Positions 24,940 through 37,985 of a DNA stretch of 64,000 bases are shown in pieces. The stretch comes from Apostichopus japonicus (Eukaryota > Echinodermata > Holothuroidea > Aspidochirotida > Stichopodidae). Under the pieces are notes generated by a model. It saw nothing but the letters and a program-made list of their open reading frames with translations, did not search any database and was not told the origin of the DNA. The stretch spans positions 10,828,484 through 10,892,483 of the forward strand of contig NC_092564.1 of NCBI RefSeq assembly GCF_037975245.1. Direction: 5' to 3'. Each line of letters begins with the position of its first letter. Position 1 is the stretch's first letter. The position numbers and the translations under genes were made by a program.

Positions 24940-26099
24940 CTAGGGATATTTCTTTTGTGGGGTTGGATGTTTCCCCTTTGTGTGCTTGCCCCCTCCATCC
25001 GCTGAGATCCAGTCTCCGGTTGCGTTCTCCGTTGTTCTTCTACTTTTTTGTGTTGGCAATGTCGTCTTTTGTTCAGTTCGCTGTTGTTGGTGGGTTTTCT
25101 TTGACTCCTGGTTAGGATTACTCGGGTGTCTGGAGTTCGCGTTATTGTTCTTCTTTGCTGTTGAATCTGTGTTTTGTTCGGATTTCTGTGCCCTGACCTC
25201 GTTAGCTTCTTGAATAGCGTGATCGTCCTGTTCAACTGACCCAGTGACTAATCCCTCAGACTGATATTGTGTTTCGTTTTCATGTGTATCTAGGGTCGAG
25301 CCAGCGTCTGTGTTGTCATGGCGATACTCTTCAAACGTCTCAGGACAATTAAAGCTTTTATGTCCAAGTTCTTGGCATTTAAAGCATCTGACCTTTGGGC
25401 AATTAGCTTCCCGGTGCCCTTGGACATCGCAAACTTTACATTTGTAGTTAGGACAGTTTCTCCTGATGTGATCGCTTTCCAAACACAGATTGCATACTTT
25501 AGTTTGACTATTGTGCTTTAAGTTCATATTAATCCCGTTAATTCTAATTGCGTAAGGCAAGCTCTTGTGTTCTTCAGGTAGTTCTAACTGTACATATCGT
25601 ATTCCGTTCTCGATATTTGGGAATCTGGGGAAGGTCTTTCGTTTCCATTCGCCTCTTATTTTACACCCATACTCACAAAGTTTTCCTGTTAGATCTTTGT
25701 CCTGTATGAATGAAGGTACTCTGAAAACACTAACAGTTAGGAACGTTCTGTTGACACCAGTAGAAACTGATTCCCATTCACGAGGAGTCCACTGTCCAAA
25801 ATAAGATCCGCTTGTTCCTTTGCTTTTAATGTGATAATCCAGCATCCCAAAGATTTCACACAACTTGTAATTCCATCTCTACCAACATCATTCATGATAG
25901 CATACAAAATCTCAGTATCTTTATATGAACTGTCGGCAACTCTGATGCTACACTCCTTTAATTTCTCCACTGTCGCAGAATCCGTACTAACAATCTTGTA
26001 GGCTAACGAACGTCGCAAGACGTCATTGCCGAGATCTCCAGCGGAAAAAGTATTCCAAAATTGGAATAAAATAAAATTTTCTGCTAAATATTGTCTCAA
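24940..26099 (-). pseudogene. LINE ORF1, nucleocapsid-like protein with three zinc knuckles
   Basis: Two overlapping frames. 26099-25737 gives an N-terminal region ending DLILDSGLLVNGNQFLL; 25863-24940 gives the continuation with FLTVSVFRVPSFIQDKDL, GIRYVQLELPEEHKSLPYAI and then three CX2CX4HX4C knuckles: CNLCLESDHIRRNC, CKVCDVQGHREANC and CFKCQELGHKSFNC. A polar tail rich in Gln, Asn, Lys and Arg follows. Such ORF1 proteins bind the element's RNA as a chaperone in the ribonucleoprotein. One frameshift near 25800-25860 separates the halves. The stop lies about 110 bases before the first readable ORF2 codon at 24830. Confidence 0.8.
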
Positions 26100-26306
26100 T
26101 TAGTGTCTCAAGTAATACAATTTATTTAACCTCGGAGATCATTAGAAAGTAGAAAATATAAGAGCTCCTCAAGGAACAGTGTTAACAGGTTGACGGTTGG
26201 TTATCCAATAACGGTTGGTTATCCAATTTTTTGACTTCATGAAGTCAGACCAACTTAAAATTGATCTCAAGGATTGGGCTTTTTGATAGGTCTATTTATA
26301 TGTAGA

Positions 26307-26535
26307 GATATGCACTAGTTAATTGCAATTTCAGTCCTCCAAACTAGTGTAGGGATATGCACTAGTTAATTGCAATTTCAGCCCTCCAAACTAGTGTAGG
26401 GATATGCAATAGTTTATTTGCAATTTCAGCCCTCCAAACTAGTGTAGGGATATGCATTAATTTATTTGCAATGTGACCCTTCAAACTGGTGTAGGGATAT
26501 GCACTAGTTTATTTGCAATTTCAGCCTTCAAAACT
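26307..26535. repeat. tandem repeat, five units of about 47 bp
   Basis: Units begin at GATATGCACTAGTT (26307, 26354, 26401, 26449, 26496) and carry AATTGCAATTTCAGCC and CCAAACTAGTGTAGG. Divergence is low. The array lies 200 bases upstream of LINE ORF1 on the minus strand, where tandem 5' UTR repeats are found in some LINEs. Confidence 0.9.
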
Positions 26536-26755
26536 CCAGGAAGTTGCGGGTAAGGAACCTGAAAAAGTTTGTGGTCAGGACCATTGACAACATGTTTATA
26601 CACGAAATCTAAGATTTATGTATATATCCAAAAATATCAGTTATTTTCAATTAACTTTCCCTGTGTCAGTTTATCATCAAAAGCTCTATGAGGTAATAAC
26701 ATGTTTCATTTGTAACTTTTCTAAGATTTTGACTGATATGATGCTTTTTTTGTAG

Positions 26756-26836
26756 TTTGACGTGAAGTTAGGTGTTGCAGAAAATGTACGTTTGCAGTGT
26801 ATGCTGAGGGCAGCTATGGAGACCAGGTACAATCAG
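26756..26836 (+). CDS. unidentified gene, exon (27 codons)
   Basis: TTTTGTAG precedes and GTAAGT follows 27 open codons in phase 0: FDVKLGVAENVRLQCML then RAAMETRYNQ. It is the first of four exons of matching phase on the plus strand. I do not recognise the protein. Confidence 0.45.
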
Positions 26837-28558
26837 GTAAGTTCGTTCCTTACTTTTTAAACATCTTAGGTCCAAGCATGTGTTATATTATGTGATATGC
26901 CTGCTACTACTGTACTAAATGGAATAATTATTTCAGTATGTGAACGAAGACGTTACAAGTATTCATATTTGCTTGCATTTCATTTTTATATTGTAGGTGA
27001 TTTCTGTTGGTAGACAGCATAAGGCTAGATAGGTTGTACATATTCTGCGGTATTTGCCAGTAGCACCCTCAGTTTTATCACAAGTTTTTGTAGTATGAGA
27101 TGGCCGTGTCCATGTGTTTGATAAAGGTAACTGTTGTGTACATATTGTTGTTGGTGTTGGTACATAATAGTATTCCATGGCATTGGGATTGTTGGTCATA
27201 TGTACACTTAGAGTTGTAATAAATAAGCTGTATTGATTCCCTTCAGCTATCATCTATTGACAAAGCAAATATTTTTTTAGATGGTTATGGATTTTGGACA
27301 AATTTAAGATTTTATATCTTATTTTTTTTTATCATATGTCGGTTATAGCCATGATTTTTAGAATAGAAGGTTAATTTTTGACATGAGATGCATTGTGGGT
27401 TGCATGGCATAAGCATTTAAAAGAGCCTTCTACTCCTTAATATTAAAGGAGCCATTCACTCTTTAATATTTTCTGAGCATTAAAGGAGTGTTCCAACATT
27501 TAAAAGCTAGTTTATGATTTTATCAAGCATTGTTTACTACACATTTGTTTTCCTTTTCCTCCTATTTTTTGATGTAGAGCTTGCTAGTGGGGAACAAAAT
27601 ACCAGCGCTTAAAGAGAAAAACTGAGTTCTGCCTTCCCTTGCCATACTATATCTCCCCCCCACCCACCCCCCCCCCCACTTGGATGTCGCAACCAGACTT
27701 CTCTAACCACCCAATCCTTTACATATAAACAATGTCCAATCAATTGCCAGGTAGTGTTTATAGAGTTATAGAACAACAGTGTTTGTTTCAATTATCAAGG
27801 AGACTTCTCTGCATATGCTGGTCTTCTCTACTGCTTTCAAATGCTAGCTAATGGCTAACATGATCAATTGTCTTGCATTCTTTTCTTGATATAGTTTTGC
27901 CTTCTTTTGTGTAATCTAAATAATTAAGTCACTCACTGTTTTATTTAAAGGCAACAATGAACTAAGGGATTTTTTTTGGATCAACAGATAACTTCTGGAG
28001 ATGAGTGGAATAACCCCAATGTTGGATGCTTCTCGGCCAAAAGATGTTTTTCTCATCAACTTCAAAGCAGTTGCTATATATTGATAGATAGTGTTCAAAG
28101 TTAAAAGTCTGCCAAAGCAATAGTAATAATAATAATAAATCCAGACCAGGTACTAAATGCATTTAACATGTGCACACTTCAGCAGCCGCTGCTGTGAGTA
28201 TCCACCTTTGTAATTACTTTCATGATTCTTAGAGCAGGTTCCTTTTTTCTTTACTTGGATTTTGATCACTTTTTTTTAAGATCTTTAGCTTGACTTGTCA
28301 CATTCGATTTGTTTTGATTAATACCTGGTTGACTTTATAAATTTGCTGACCACATAAAAGAAAAGAAAAAAAAGAAAAAAAACTACCTTAAAAGCAATGA
28401 TGTCATAGATTATGGAGGATTTTAAATGTTCTTTGAATATTCAATATGTTTGCCTAGCATTACCCTTCCTGCAAGTTGTTGACCAAAAGCAAATCGTTAA
28501 AAGCAAAGATGTCATAGAATATGGAGGATTTTGAATTTTTTGCTTTGAATCTTGACAG

Positions 28559-28768
28559 GTCTCAACTATGAAGTGTGGCCTATTGCCGATCAGTCAAGAT
28601 GCCTTGATTTGATCTCTATACTATGACTACACGGAGATCGTGGTTGAGGAGGAACAGAAGGATCAAATCATCAGGGCCCCTGGACCCCAAAACAAGATCG
28701 TCTGCTGTGGTGGGTCCATAGAGGCGTACTTCCTAGCCCTCAACTGTGTAGCAGCATGTGAGATACAG
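28559..28768 (+). CDS. unidentified gene, exon (70 codons, one in-frame TGA)
   Basis: Between CTTGACAG and GTAAAG lie 70 codons in phase 0 with a single TGA at 28610-28612, where CGA (Arg) by CpG decay is a natural explanation. It reads VSTMKCGLLPISQDALI, stop, SLYYDYTEIVVEEEQKDQI, IRAPGPQNKIVCCGGS and IEAYFLALNCVAACEIQ. The GC content and hydrophobic/polar rhythm look protein-coding. Either this is a recent pseudogene, the TGA is a sequencing error, or the true exon starts downstream of it. Family not recognised. Confidence 0.5.
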
Positions 28769-29984
28769 GTAAAGAATTAGCTGGACTTGGTCCAACGTGG
28801 TCGGATTGCTTGTAAAACTTAGCAGTGCTAGGCCAAATGTTTTCTGGTTATGTTACAGTTTGTTCATTCTCCTCCATTTCAGAATATTTTGGAGACCTGT
28901 GAAATTTACAGAGTTTTCCTTTTTTTAAGCTGTTTTTTAAAGAGCCGGGAATGGGGTAAGGGGGGGGGGGTTAGGGTTGAAAATGGACAAGATTAGTCAA
29001 CTCGAAACACAAAGTAAATGGAATGGATTGAGTTAATCTTTGTTATGACCCTCTCCTCTGAGAAAAGTTATCTGAAATTTTCAAACTGTTTCCAAACAAT
29101 ATAATCAATTTGGAATTTTTATTGTCTTGGGAATGATTGTATCTCCTAGCCTACACGGAACTTGATTTTGCCATTAGCATAGTCTACTTCTGTATCAATA
29201 TGTAGTCATTACACTCTCCTCAACTCTCTCCACCCCCGAAGATTCCGCTTCTGTACAAACTTTTGTTTGCTATATCCTGAGTCAAACTAGGCTCTGAGTA
29301 ACAGCAGAAAGCCACCCGCAATAGCAAAGCCTGCTCCATGAATTTGAAAAGAAAATAACAGCGGTTGAAAAAGTATGTTTGACTGGAATAATTGCTAGTC
29401 TTGATGCGACTTGCCGACTCCAAATCGGATTTATGGATTTGGATTAAGGCATAGTAGGGGATGTTTGCTTTCTAACATGTATGTGCACTAATAATGTTGA
29501 CATTCAGCGATAAAGTTCCCATAATATTCTTTTGATGTCTGACCCCAAGGGCAAGGTTACCCACCTGGGAGATGTGTTTCATTATTGACCTTGGAAACCA
29601 GGGTCTTTTGGCTAATGTAAATCCTTAGAAAAGCTACCAGTTGAAACTGTGGGAAAAATTTCCCTTAGAGATCATTCATGAAAGTCATAATTGAGTTTTC
29701 TATTTGTATGTCTTGAAGGTTCAGCAACACACTTTACTAGTGGGTTAGGATTTCAAGTGGTGTGGGAAGTGGGGGGTGTTGATGGACAGGAATGGGAGTA
29801 CTTGGTCCTCTCTTCTCCCTGCAGCATCAAGAGTTGGTTGTCTGGGTTTTGTCAACCTACAATTTTATCAATCGGTGTGTGTGTGTGTTTTTTTTTGTCG
29901 AGTCTGGGTAACAAACAATGATCGTTACAAAGCGGATTATTTGCTTTCTAATAAAGTTACCCTTACCTAACATGAATATAGTCG

Positions 29985-30410
29985 ATAAGTATTCAAAAAG
30001 TATTCAAAGATTTCCTTAGTATTCAGAAAATTTACCATATAACACGCAGTACAAAATAAGTATTCCAATACTAATACGAATAACTATAAGCCTTCGTCAG
30101 AGCCAAAATATGTAAATGAGTGAAGTATTCGAATATCTGTTAGGTATTCAAATAGGTATTCAAATAGGTATTCGAATAGGTATTCGAGTAGATTTGGAAT
30201 AGCTATTTGAATACTTAGCTCATTTACATATAAGTATTTGCTACTTTAAATAATTCGGCTCTGATGAATACTTATAGTTACTCGAATACTTATTCGCTAG
30301 TATTCAAATACTTGTATGCTAATTAGTTATTTTATGAAGGCTTAACAGGTTTCTGAATACTTACTCGAATACTTATTGAATACTTGTATGCTAATCAGTT
30401 CCAAGTAAGG
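29985..30410. repeat. foldback rich in TATTCGAATA
   Basis: About 425 bases built from GTATTCRAATA-like words. A left arm with GAATAACTATAAG, CAGAGCC and ATGTAAATGAG (30078-30120) is mirrored on the right by CTCATTTACAT, GGCTCTGATG and CTTATAGTTACTCG (30220-30285). The outer parts around GTATTCAGAAA also mirror. Probably a MITE; ends and target duplication are not resolved. Confidence 0.6.
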
Positions 30411-31396
30411 AGAGTTAGGAATTTGGCCAGCTTGTTGTCCTAGTTATTGATTAAAACTCTTCAAACAAATAATGAGAATAACCAGAATTCTGAAGTCTCC
30501 TTTTTTATTCAACAACTATAAAATTACAAAACAAAACAAAAATAAACTACAGCTTCTTCAATTTCATGTATCTTGGAGCATTCGTGCACTTGTATGCAAA
30601 CCGTTTGTTCATCTCTTGTGGCTGTGGCTCTGTCCACTGGTTTCTGCCACAGATACTGTGAATGTACTCTGAACATAAAACAAATAGAAATAATGAATAA
30701 TGATAGGGCACAAATATACATTGGCACAATAACCACCCACCAGAAACGGAAAATATAATATATAATATTCAGTGCATAATATAGGGATGTCGCAACGCGG
30801 GGGAGAGATGGGTGGCTTTAGACCCCACTTTTTTTTGCAAGCAAGCATGTTTACACATGTCTTACAACATGTCACAAAGTTTATATATAACCTTACTAGC
30901 CCCCCCCCCCGTAATAAATATTAAAATGATGAAAAATTTGGCTCCTTGCATATAACCACATATGACTGGTTTAGGCTTTAAAGCCCATTATTTGTTCAGA
31001 ATTTGAATAAACAAATTCACTTCAAATATGCCCATAATGTTGCACAAAATATCATCTATGGACAACCAATATAGAAAAAAAACCTTCAACCCCTAACAGA
31101 CCGGTCAAAATTGCACGAGTAGAGGGAAGTATGATGAAGAATGTTGGTCAGGGAATTTTCGAAAATTCAGACACAGTTAATTTATTGGTGAACAAATATT
31201 AAAACCTCTTATAACAGCTACTATAAAACTTCGATATCATAAAAAAAATACAACAAAAAAATCGAGGGGGGGCGGTCTCCCCCTTCGCCCCCTGGCTACG
31301 CTCCTGCGGTTAGAAATCTTGTAGGAAACAGGCCAAATGGAAACCCAGTGATTATGCGTCATCCACAACTCTTCTCTCTGGTTACATTTTTCACAG

Positions 31397-31498
31397 TGGG
31401 TAGGTGACAAGGACCCCAAGAGTGGTGATGCAGTCGCTATCACCGATCCACAACAGTTTGCAAGACAGGGACAAGATCATAAGGAGTACAAGAAGAAG
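31397..31498 (+). CDS. unidentified gene, exon (34 codons)
   Basis: TTTTTCACAG and GTTTAA border 34 open codons in phase 0: WVGDKDPKSGDAVAITDPQQ then FARQGQDHKEYKKK. A hydrophilic, acidic-then-basic stretch. It joins in frame to the exons on either side. Confidence 0.45.
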
Positions 31499-31729
31499 GT
31501 TTAAACTGTACGTTGATGACGTTATACACTGTTATTTCTAATTGATTGTTTTATTTTTGTTATTTGTCACCACTTTCTCCTTCCTCTCACTTCTTTCCCA
31601 TTTTTTCGCCTTTCCCCTAATTCGGTCTTCCGAGGAGTGAATGATGTATCTGGTATGTTATAGAAAAAGTGGTAAAAAAAAAAGATAATGTAAAAGTGTA
31701 TCAGTGGGTGTTGCCCTGGATTCGTTGAA

Positions 31730-31815
31730 GCGGACTCCCCACGTAGGTAGGGTTCTCCCCTTGTAGGGAGCGGACTCCCCATTTAGGGAGCCATTTCCAC
31801 ATGTAGGGAGGGTTC
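31730..31815. repeat. short GC-rich minisatellite
   Basis: Repeats of TAGGGAG with CGGACTCCCCA or GGTTC(T/A)CCC (for example 31732, 31768, 31805), about 18-36 bp apart. Not coding. Confidence 0.6.
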
Positions 31816-32348
31816 ACCCAAGAAAGTTTTTTAAGTTGTGCTATTTACTACTTTTGTATTTTTATGGTAGGTTGAAGCGGATGGGTGTATATTTCCTCAC
31901 GCCCCCGAACCCCTTCCCACCCAGGATCATTTTACACACAGCAGACCCTTAGCAAGCCTCAACAATTTGCTGTGAGAACTTTAAACATTCTTAAATCTCT
32001 CCTCCTTAGTATCACTATTCAATGTCCTCTTAGTGTTATGTTATGTGTCTTCTTAGTGATATGTTATGTGTTCTGTCATTCTTCAACTTTGATAGATGTC
32101 CCAAAGAGTGTCTGCCGGTGAAGTTTCCGTAACCATATTACCCAGAAATGAAAAATTGATGAGGTCACACCTGCATCCAACAGAACGAGGCATTTAGCAC
32201 TCATGCCACATGCTCCTTGCAGCTGGTGCCAGGACCGCGGTGGCAAAAGGCATGAATTTTTAATGCCTCATCCTTAATGGCAGAGAGACTATGAATAGAA
32301 GTGTTATAATGTTACCAACGAGGATGTTGTCTACTCTTTGAATTTCAG

Positions 32349-32441
32349 ATTAGGCAAGAGCGTTTTGGGGATAAGACGCACCCTGGACCCATCTCTGAAG
32401 TTCTGGCAGGTATAACTTATGGAGATGCTTGCAGAACACAG
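32349..32441 (+). CDS. unidentified gene, exon (31 codons)
   Basis: AATTTCAG and GTGCGT border 31 open codons in phase 0: IRQERFGDKTHPGPISEVLA then GITYGDACRTQ. Fourth exon of the same-phase chain. The next exon is not evident; the orphan exon at 40939, also phase 0, is one possibility. Confidence 0.45.
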
Positions 32442-35400
32442 GTGCGTTGGAATTTTCCTTGTCTCTGGCCCCCTCTACCTTCCATTCTTCTCCCCACCCT
32501 CTCTGCATTTATCTATTAAGTCCACATTCTTAAAGGATATCTCTTGTTTTAGATTATGAAGAGCAGAGCCACCCACCTATTTCTGTTTATAGATTGTTTA
32601 CGATTTGCATACTAGTATAAAGTATACCGACTAAGTTCGGTAGTATGTCAGCTGATAAGGCTTTTTGTTTCATGGACAAGACCGTAATAAGTTGGTGTAG
32701 GGTTACACAGCAGTTGTACGGGTATGCTACTGTAGACAAGGACAGAATAAAGCGCCCTCGCTACCTGTTGTGTTCTAATGCGTCTCATACCAGCACAACA
32801 GTGTCCTGTTTCATTTAAGCTTTTACACTGGTTCGAGAGTAAACCACCTGTATCAGCCCGATGACCCCCTAGTAATATTGTAAACATTGATCAAGATCTA
32901 ATAATATGGTAAAGTTTGATCAAGGTACCAGTTTACTTTAGAAAGTCTTTTTTTTTCTGTCTGTAGTTAGGTAATAGCTTGGCTGGCCTATCCCCCAATC
33001 CCAACAATTATTTTTGTTATTTGATTAAGCATTATCTTGACCGCACCTACCAATGGGCTGCCAAAAACTTAAGTATCCTTGCTTAGAAAAATTGTAAAAA
33101 TCTTCATCATTAATCCAAAACAAGCACTAAGTAATAGAAAGAGAGAAAATAAAAGGGGGGGGGGCAATTTTGTTTTATCAATGTGCCTGGTGTGACAGGC
33201 GTTAGGATACGATTCATGTGTACTTATTAAAGTGTGGTGAAAATGATGGATGGTCTCGACATTCCTTCCGTTAGGTTCTATGTAAGTAATATCAGTGAAT
33301 GTACCACAAGAAAGTACATGAGCTATGGGGAAAAGTTGAGATATTAGCCATTCCCCCCTCCTCCCCCCCCACCCCACTCCACCCAGTAAAATGTGTGGGT
33401 AAATTGACACTGAAGCTAGTACTTGCATGGACATGCCACTGGAGTTGCACTTCATGTTAAAATCAATAGGTTGAACAAACTTCCATTGATAAGATCGAAT
33501 TAATTGATCAATCTCAACTTACTAAAGCCAGCTTACTCGGAAACAAATATCTTTCAGTTATGGCTTGTTTTGATATTCTTCATTAATGATTACACAAAGT
33601 GATTGGTTTTAAGTGTAGAAATCATGTCACCTTTTATGTGAGTCATAAATCAATGCTTTGCTTTACTTTTGTTGGTGAACTCGGTTTGATCAGTGCTGTT
33701 CTACCCAACCTCTACCCCCCACCTATCCCCACCCCCCAAATTGCAGTTGTTTTCGGATTGGTTTGACTAGACTCACATGTTTGAAAGACTTGCCTGCAGC
33801 TTTTGCTTACTTTTCAATTGAGTGTTTTGTTTTGAAATTATTTTTGAAGTGATATCGTTTTCGTAAGCTTCACTTTCACCCTTTTTTTGCATGAAAAAAT
33901 GTTTTTATGGTAATGTGTGTATCTTTGCTGAACATCAGAAAGAAAAAAAATACAAGAAGATAATTTCATAATGAAACTATAGTTTAGAGAATTAATACCC
34001 AGGAGATTCTCAAAGAAGATTATTTTAGATTTGCCAGATTTTCTGAAAACATCGGTTCTGATCCTGCCAGACTCTATGTTTATTGTTCAGTTAAAGTAGC
34101 ATTCAGCTTGAAAAATCTCAATAAAAAACCAAACCATGTATTCCATATCAAATACGAACATAATTGATGTTCAAATGATAGAAATTACACAAAGAGGAAG
34201 TTTTGACCTTCGACTATGTCCATATTAGCTGTTAGCGTTAGTCTTTACCATGTTTTTACTGTTTCTAGCTTTAGTGTTTGGCTAACAAACAGTTTAAAAC
34301 AAAAAAAATGGGGGAAAAAGTGCTCCTTTAATCCTTTAAATTACAGTAGTGCATGTCACCTTTAAACCCTGTCTTTCTTCAATCTCCTTAAACTAGATCC
34401 CCCAAAATTGCTTGACTTTCTCTCCAAACTGGGATGTTGCCTCGACCAAAAAGAGGGGAGAAAGGAGAAACTGTTTTCTTTCTTAATTCAGCCATCTTTT
34501 TGGGCATTTGCTACAATGATGTGATTTTGCTGTGACGTTGTCACAACTTGTCACAACGTGTCACAAGTCTGTATTTACTCTGTCGTTGTCGTTGATGTTG
34601 TTGCAAGTTTTGGTTTTCCTTCCCCACTCGGTCGACCAGGATGCGCCACTGTCGGATTCTCGTGACGGTATGTAACCAGGCCAACAGGAATAGGAAATAA
34701 ATTTAATAACAAAACAAGAACAATAGCGCATCTTGGGAATAAAAGCAACCGAAATATCATCATTTTGTCACGGTGGATTTATATTGCAGACTTGAGGTTT
34801 CCGTATTATCTATGAGGACATTATTAGAACAAACATCAGTAGCAACTGAAGTTCTCTCTCACCCTGTTTACTTCATCCATTTTCAATTTTCTTGGTGGTG
34901 AAGGGTGATGGGTGTGGGGAAGTGGGGGGGTTAAATGCCACCCTGAATATTTAAAATATGCAAAATTCTTAAAACCATAGAAAGATCAAATGTAAGAGAG
35001 GATTAAGATGTCTTACTTTACTTTTCATATAGCAGAAGGGACAGAGGTGATCAGGCTAATTAGCCATGTGAAGTTGCACCTCTTTGGGCGTGGGTTGGAG
35101 GGGGAGAAATACACCAAGGGTTTCGTACAGAAATATTGCATAATATTGCCTTCACCTGGTGGTAATTAGAATTGAATGAAAAGTGTAGTACGTTAAATGC
35201 TACTTCACAAAATTGATTGATCTTTTAGCTTTCAATTCAGGCTTCATCTCTGAAATGCTCTCTCAACCGATTCTCCATTCAGTGATAAAAGGACATCTGG
35301 ATTCAACTTTAAGTCTCTGCTTGTTTGTTTGTTTCTCTCCTCTCTAAATATGAAAGTCTCAATATCTGTCCCATCCATGTTTTGCCATGCCAAGCATCAT

Positions 35401-37930
35401 ATATTTACGGACTAATTGCACCCATTTCGACGGTGCTGAAGTAAAACTCATTAAAGTGTTTTTAGGGAACTATCCAGTAGCTACTTGACCCGACTGTCAA
35501 CTTACTTTCTATGGTTTCAATTTTTTCTTTAAATCCATTGGGATATGGGTATTTTGAGTTTTTCATATGACGTAAACACAAACAAAAATGTTGGTCATGA
35601 ATAGCACACAGCTCCTCTGTTTTTACTTACATTTCAAAACTGAGTAAATTGGTTGGTTTTATAACTTGCCTCGTAGTTGTGTTCTGATGAATATCCTTCA
35701 TTGTTTGTACTTACTTTCATGTGATATTTAGGTATAAAGCCCCATTATGCCTCCCATTATAAACACGAACAAACTGTTCCCTAACCCTATTTTGGTACCA
35801 TTGTGTAGTTAATAAGCAGACAATCTTGTAGGTGCATTGTTTGCCAAATATTTTGGCCGAATCTCAGAGAACGAGCGAGAATAGAAACCTCCAAAACATT
35901 ATTATTCAGACCGTCCAGATGGAATGCATAGTGAGACTTAAACATCAAAGGACAAGATGTACAGTGACCTTTGAGTTAATGTTATATATTCTTTGATGGT
36001 ATGATATTCCTTTTATTACCCTTATATTTCTTACATCATGGTGAAGCGTGTAAAACCTACCTTTATAATCCCCACCGGTTTCATACACAGTGTATCAAAG
36101 ACTGGAACAGTATGAACTATCTTTTTAACTGTTTCCATTCATTTAGAAGATAGTACAGTATTCAAATGGTGGCCTTTACTGTAGAGTTGTTTACTCTGTT
36201 GTTCACACTGAAAGTTGAGTATAATTATTAAAGTTACATATTATATGCTGCAAGACACTTGGGGCGATATTTTATGAAGGAAGTACGTTCCTTTGTAGCT
36301 ACTTGTTCTGTTTGCTATATGATCTAACTGTTAACAATGAATTATTTGACAACCTGTAGGCTTTATTTTCGCACTCAAATGAGTACTTATTAATGATTAC
36401 CCACATTGTTGATTATTATAGATGTGATTGAACACACAATATCACAACCTAATTAAAAGGCTTGTATTAGTATACATCTCTCTCCAGAGGCTCCAGTTCA
36501 CTGAACTTTCATCAAGGGATGTCATTTTCTTATCATGTTTTCAGTTTTAGTACTTTTATCTTTTATGTTACTGTTTAATTATTCAATTATGGTGTGTATG
36601 TATGCTGTTGATAAATAAAAAGGATTCCAGCTTCCACGGAGTGGTAAATTAAATGGCTGTCCTTTGAGTTTCTTATAAAGCTAAGATTTATATCAGAGCT
36701 GTAACATTATGTAAATGTGGTTTAGCTGTTTCTTAATCTTGGCGTCCAATTGCACTACACATCCAACAAGTGCAGATACCCCCTCCCCCCACTCCAAAGA
36801 TAATAATGGGGTTACACGGCCCTTGTAATAATAATAATGAGCAGTTATTTTTACAAAGCTTAACCAAACACAAATGTGGGAGAAGCCCGCACAGGCGTAT
36901 GGATCACAACTTACACTACGGGTGGCTTCCAATTCAACATTTTATATAAAATTTAGAAACTCATTTCAGATGGGAAAACTGTAGACTGCTCTTGGATGAT
37001 AAACCCACCTTACATAGAACCTCCTGATTGCCAAACCTCATTGCTTCAAATGCCATTGCCTTTATCCACTTGATCACAGCACCAGTAGGTGGTTCATCCT
37101 AGATGAAACCTGGCAGAGGGAGGGGGGGGGGCACCTAAGATACAGTTACAGCAACTGAAGTAGATATAACTATCGATTCTATTAAAATTTAGCAAACCTC
37201 TACTTTACCCAACCTCTACTTCAAGACATGCATAAGGAACAGGTGCTCTAGAACTGCACAAAAAGGTAAGACTGTACTTTAAGAACAAAACCTCTACATG
37301 GATCACAGAAACAGTGAATTTCATTTAATACCTTCATTTATATTGGAGAATTGGTTAAAAATTCAGACAATTTATCAAAAAAATCTCAAATGTGACATTT
37401 TATCACAAAATTCAAGCAGTTTTTGCCAAAATTTGTTGTATCTGAAAATGTTCATGCAGCTAGCTAAACAATTTTAGGCTGACATATTTATGTCAAGATT
37501 CGCCCCAAGAGTCCCCCTCAAAAAGTGTAAATTATTATCTTTAGAATGTCTGTCCCATGGATACGCCAGACCTACACCCTCGCCCCCCCCCCCCCCGGGT
37601 TGATCATGAAAGTAGGCCTACTGTCCCGCCTAGGCTTATGCCAGACCAACCCATTCGGGTAATGATATATTGGTCATTAAAACAACTTTTCTGACGAGAT
37701 TCGCAGCGAACTCAATAAATTATCTTGACCAACATGTTTAATGACCTTAGGCCTATGTTATGAGACCATTTGAATTGTTTCGTTGTAAATGTAATGATTT
37801 CAAATGGATATGCATCTAGCATGTCATTGCTAGTTTTTTTTTTTTTCAATTAATACGTTGATATATTATGCGGTGTTTGTCCCACATGGCTTGCCATAGA
37901 CGCACACGGTCGTGGTCAAAGGTTAAGCAA
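32442..37930. other. long gene-poor stretch
   Basis: About 5.5 kb without convincing exon, transposon domain or terminal repeat. It holds C-rich and G-rich runs (33150, 33360, 36780, 37120, 37580) and ordinary AT-rich DNA. Could be one large intron of the gene represented by the exons before it. Confidence 0.5.
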
Positions 37931-37951
37931 CGGAGCGCGAATTATGATCTG

Positions 37952-37985
37952 TATATAAAGCTCAAGAAAGGTTACACGAGCAGTG
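37952..37985 (+). promoter_or_regulatory. candidate TATA-box core promoter
   Basis: TATATAAAG at 37952-37960 is followed about 25-30 bases later by GAGCAGTG, an initiator-like context, in a locally GC-richer stretch with CGGAGCGCGAAT upstream. No coding exon could be tied to it, so this is only a candidate. Confidence 0.25.

Larger units (their letters stand above)
20826..26110 (-). mobile_element. CR1-group LINE, near full length, interrupted
   Basis: Read on the minus strand, from about 26110 down to 20826: ORF1 with three CCHC knuckles, ORF2 with apurinic-like endonuclease and RT, a 3' UTR hairpin and an AAATC-type tail. It is the longest copy in the window of the family also seen at 2590-2877 and 2880-5262. 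After removing an 891-bp insertion at 21195-22085 it is about 4.4 kb. Tandem repeats just upstream (26307-26535) may be its 5' UTR. Frameshifts in both ORFs mean it is no longer autonomous. Confidence 0.85.

Noticed and set aside
24888-25235. Second basic frame overlapping LINE ORF1
   Set aside because: Same strand, other frame over the Gln/Asn-rich tail; no conserved motif.
32161-32275. Inverted GAGGCATT/AATGCCTC pair as a transposon
   Set aside because: Only short arms, no flanking duplication, likely chance.
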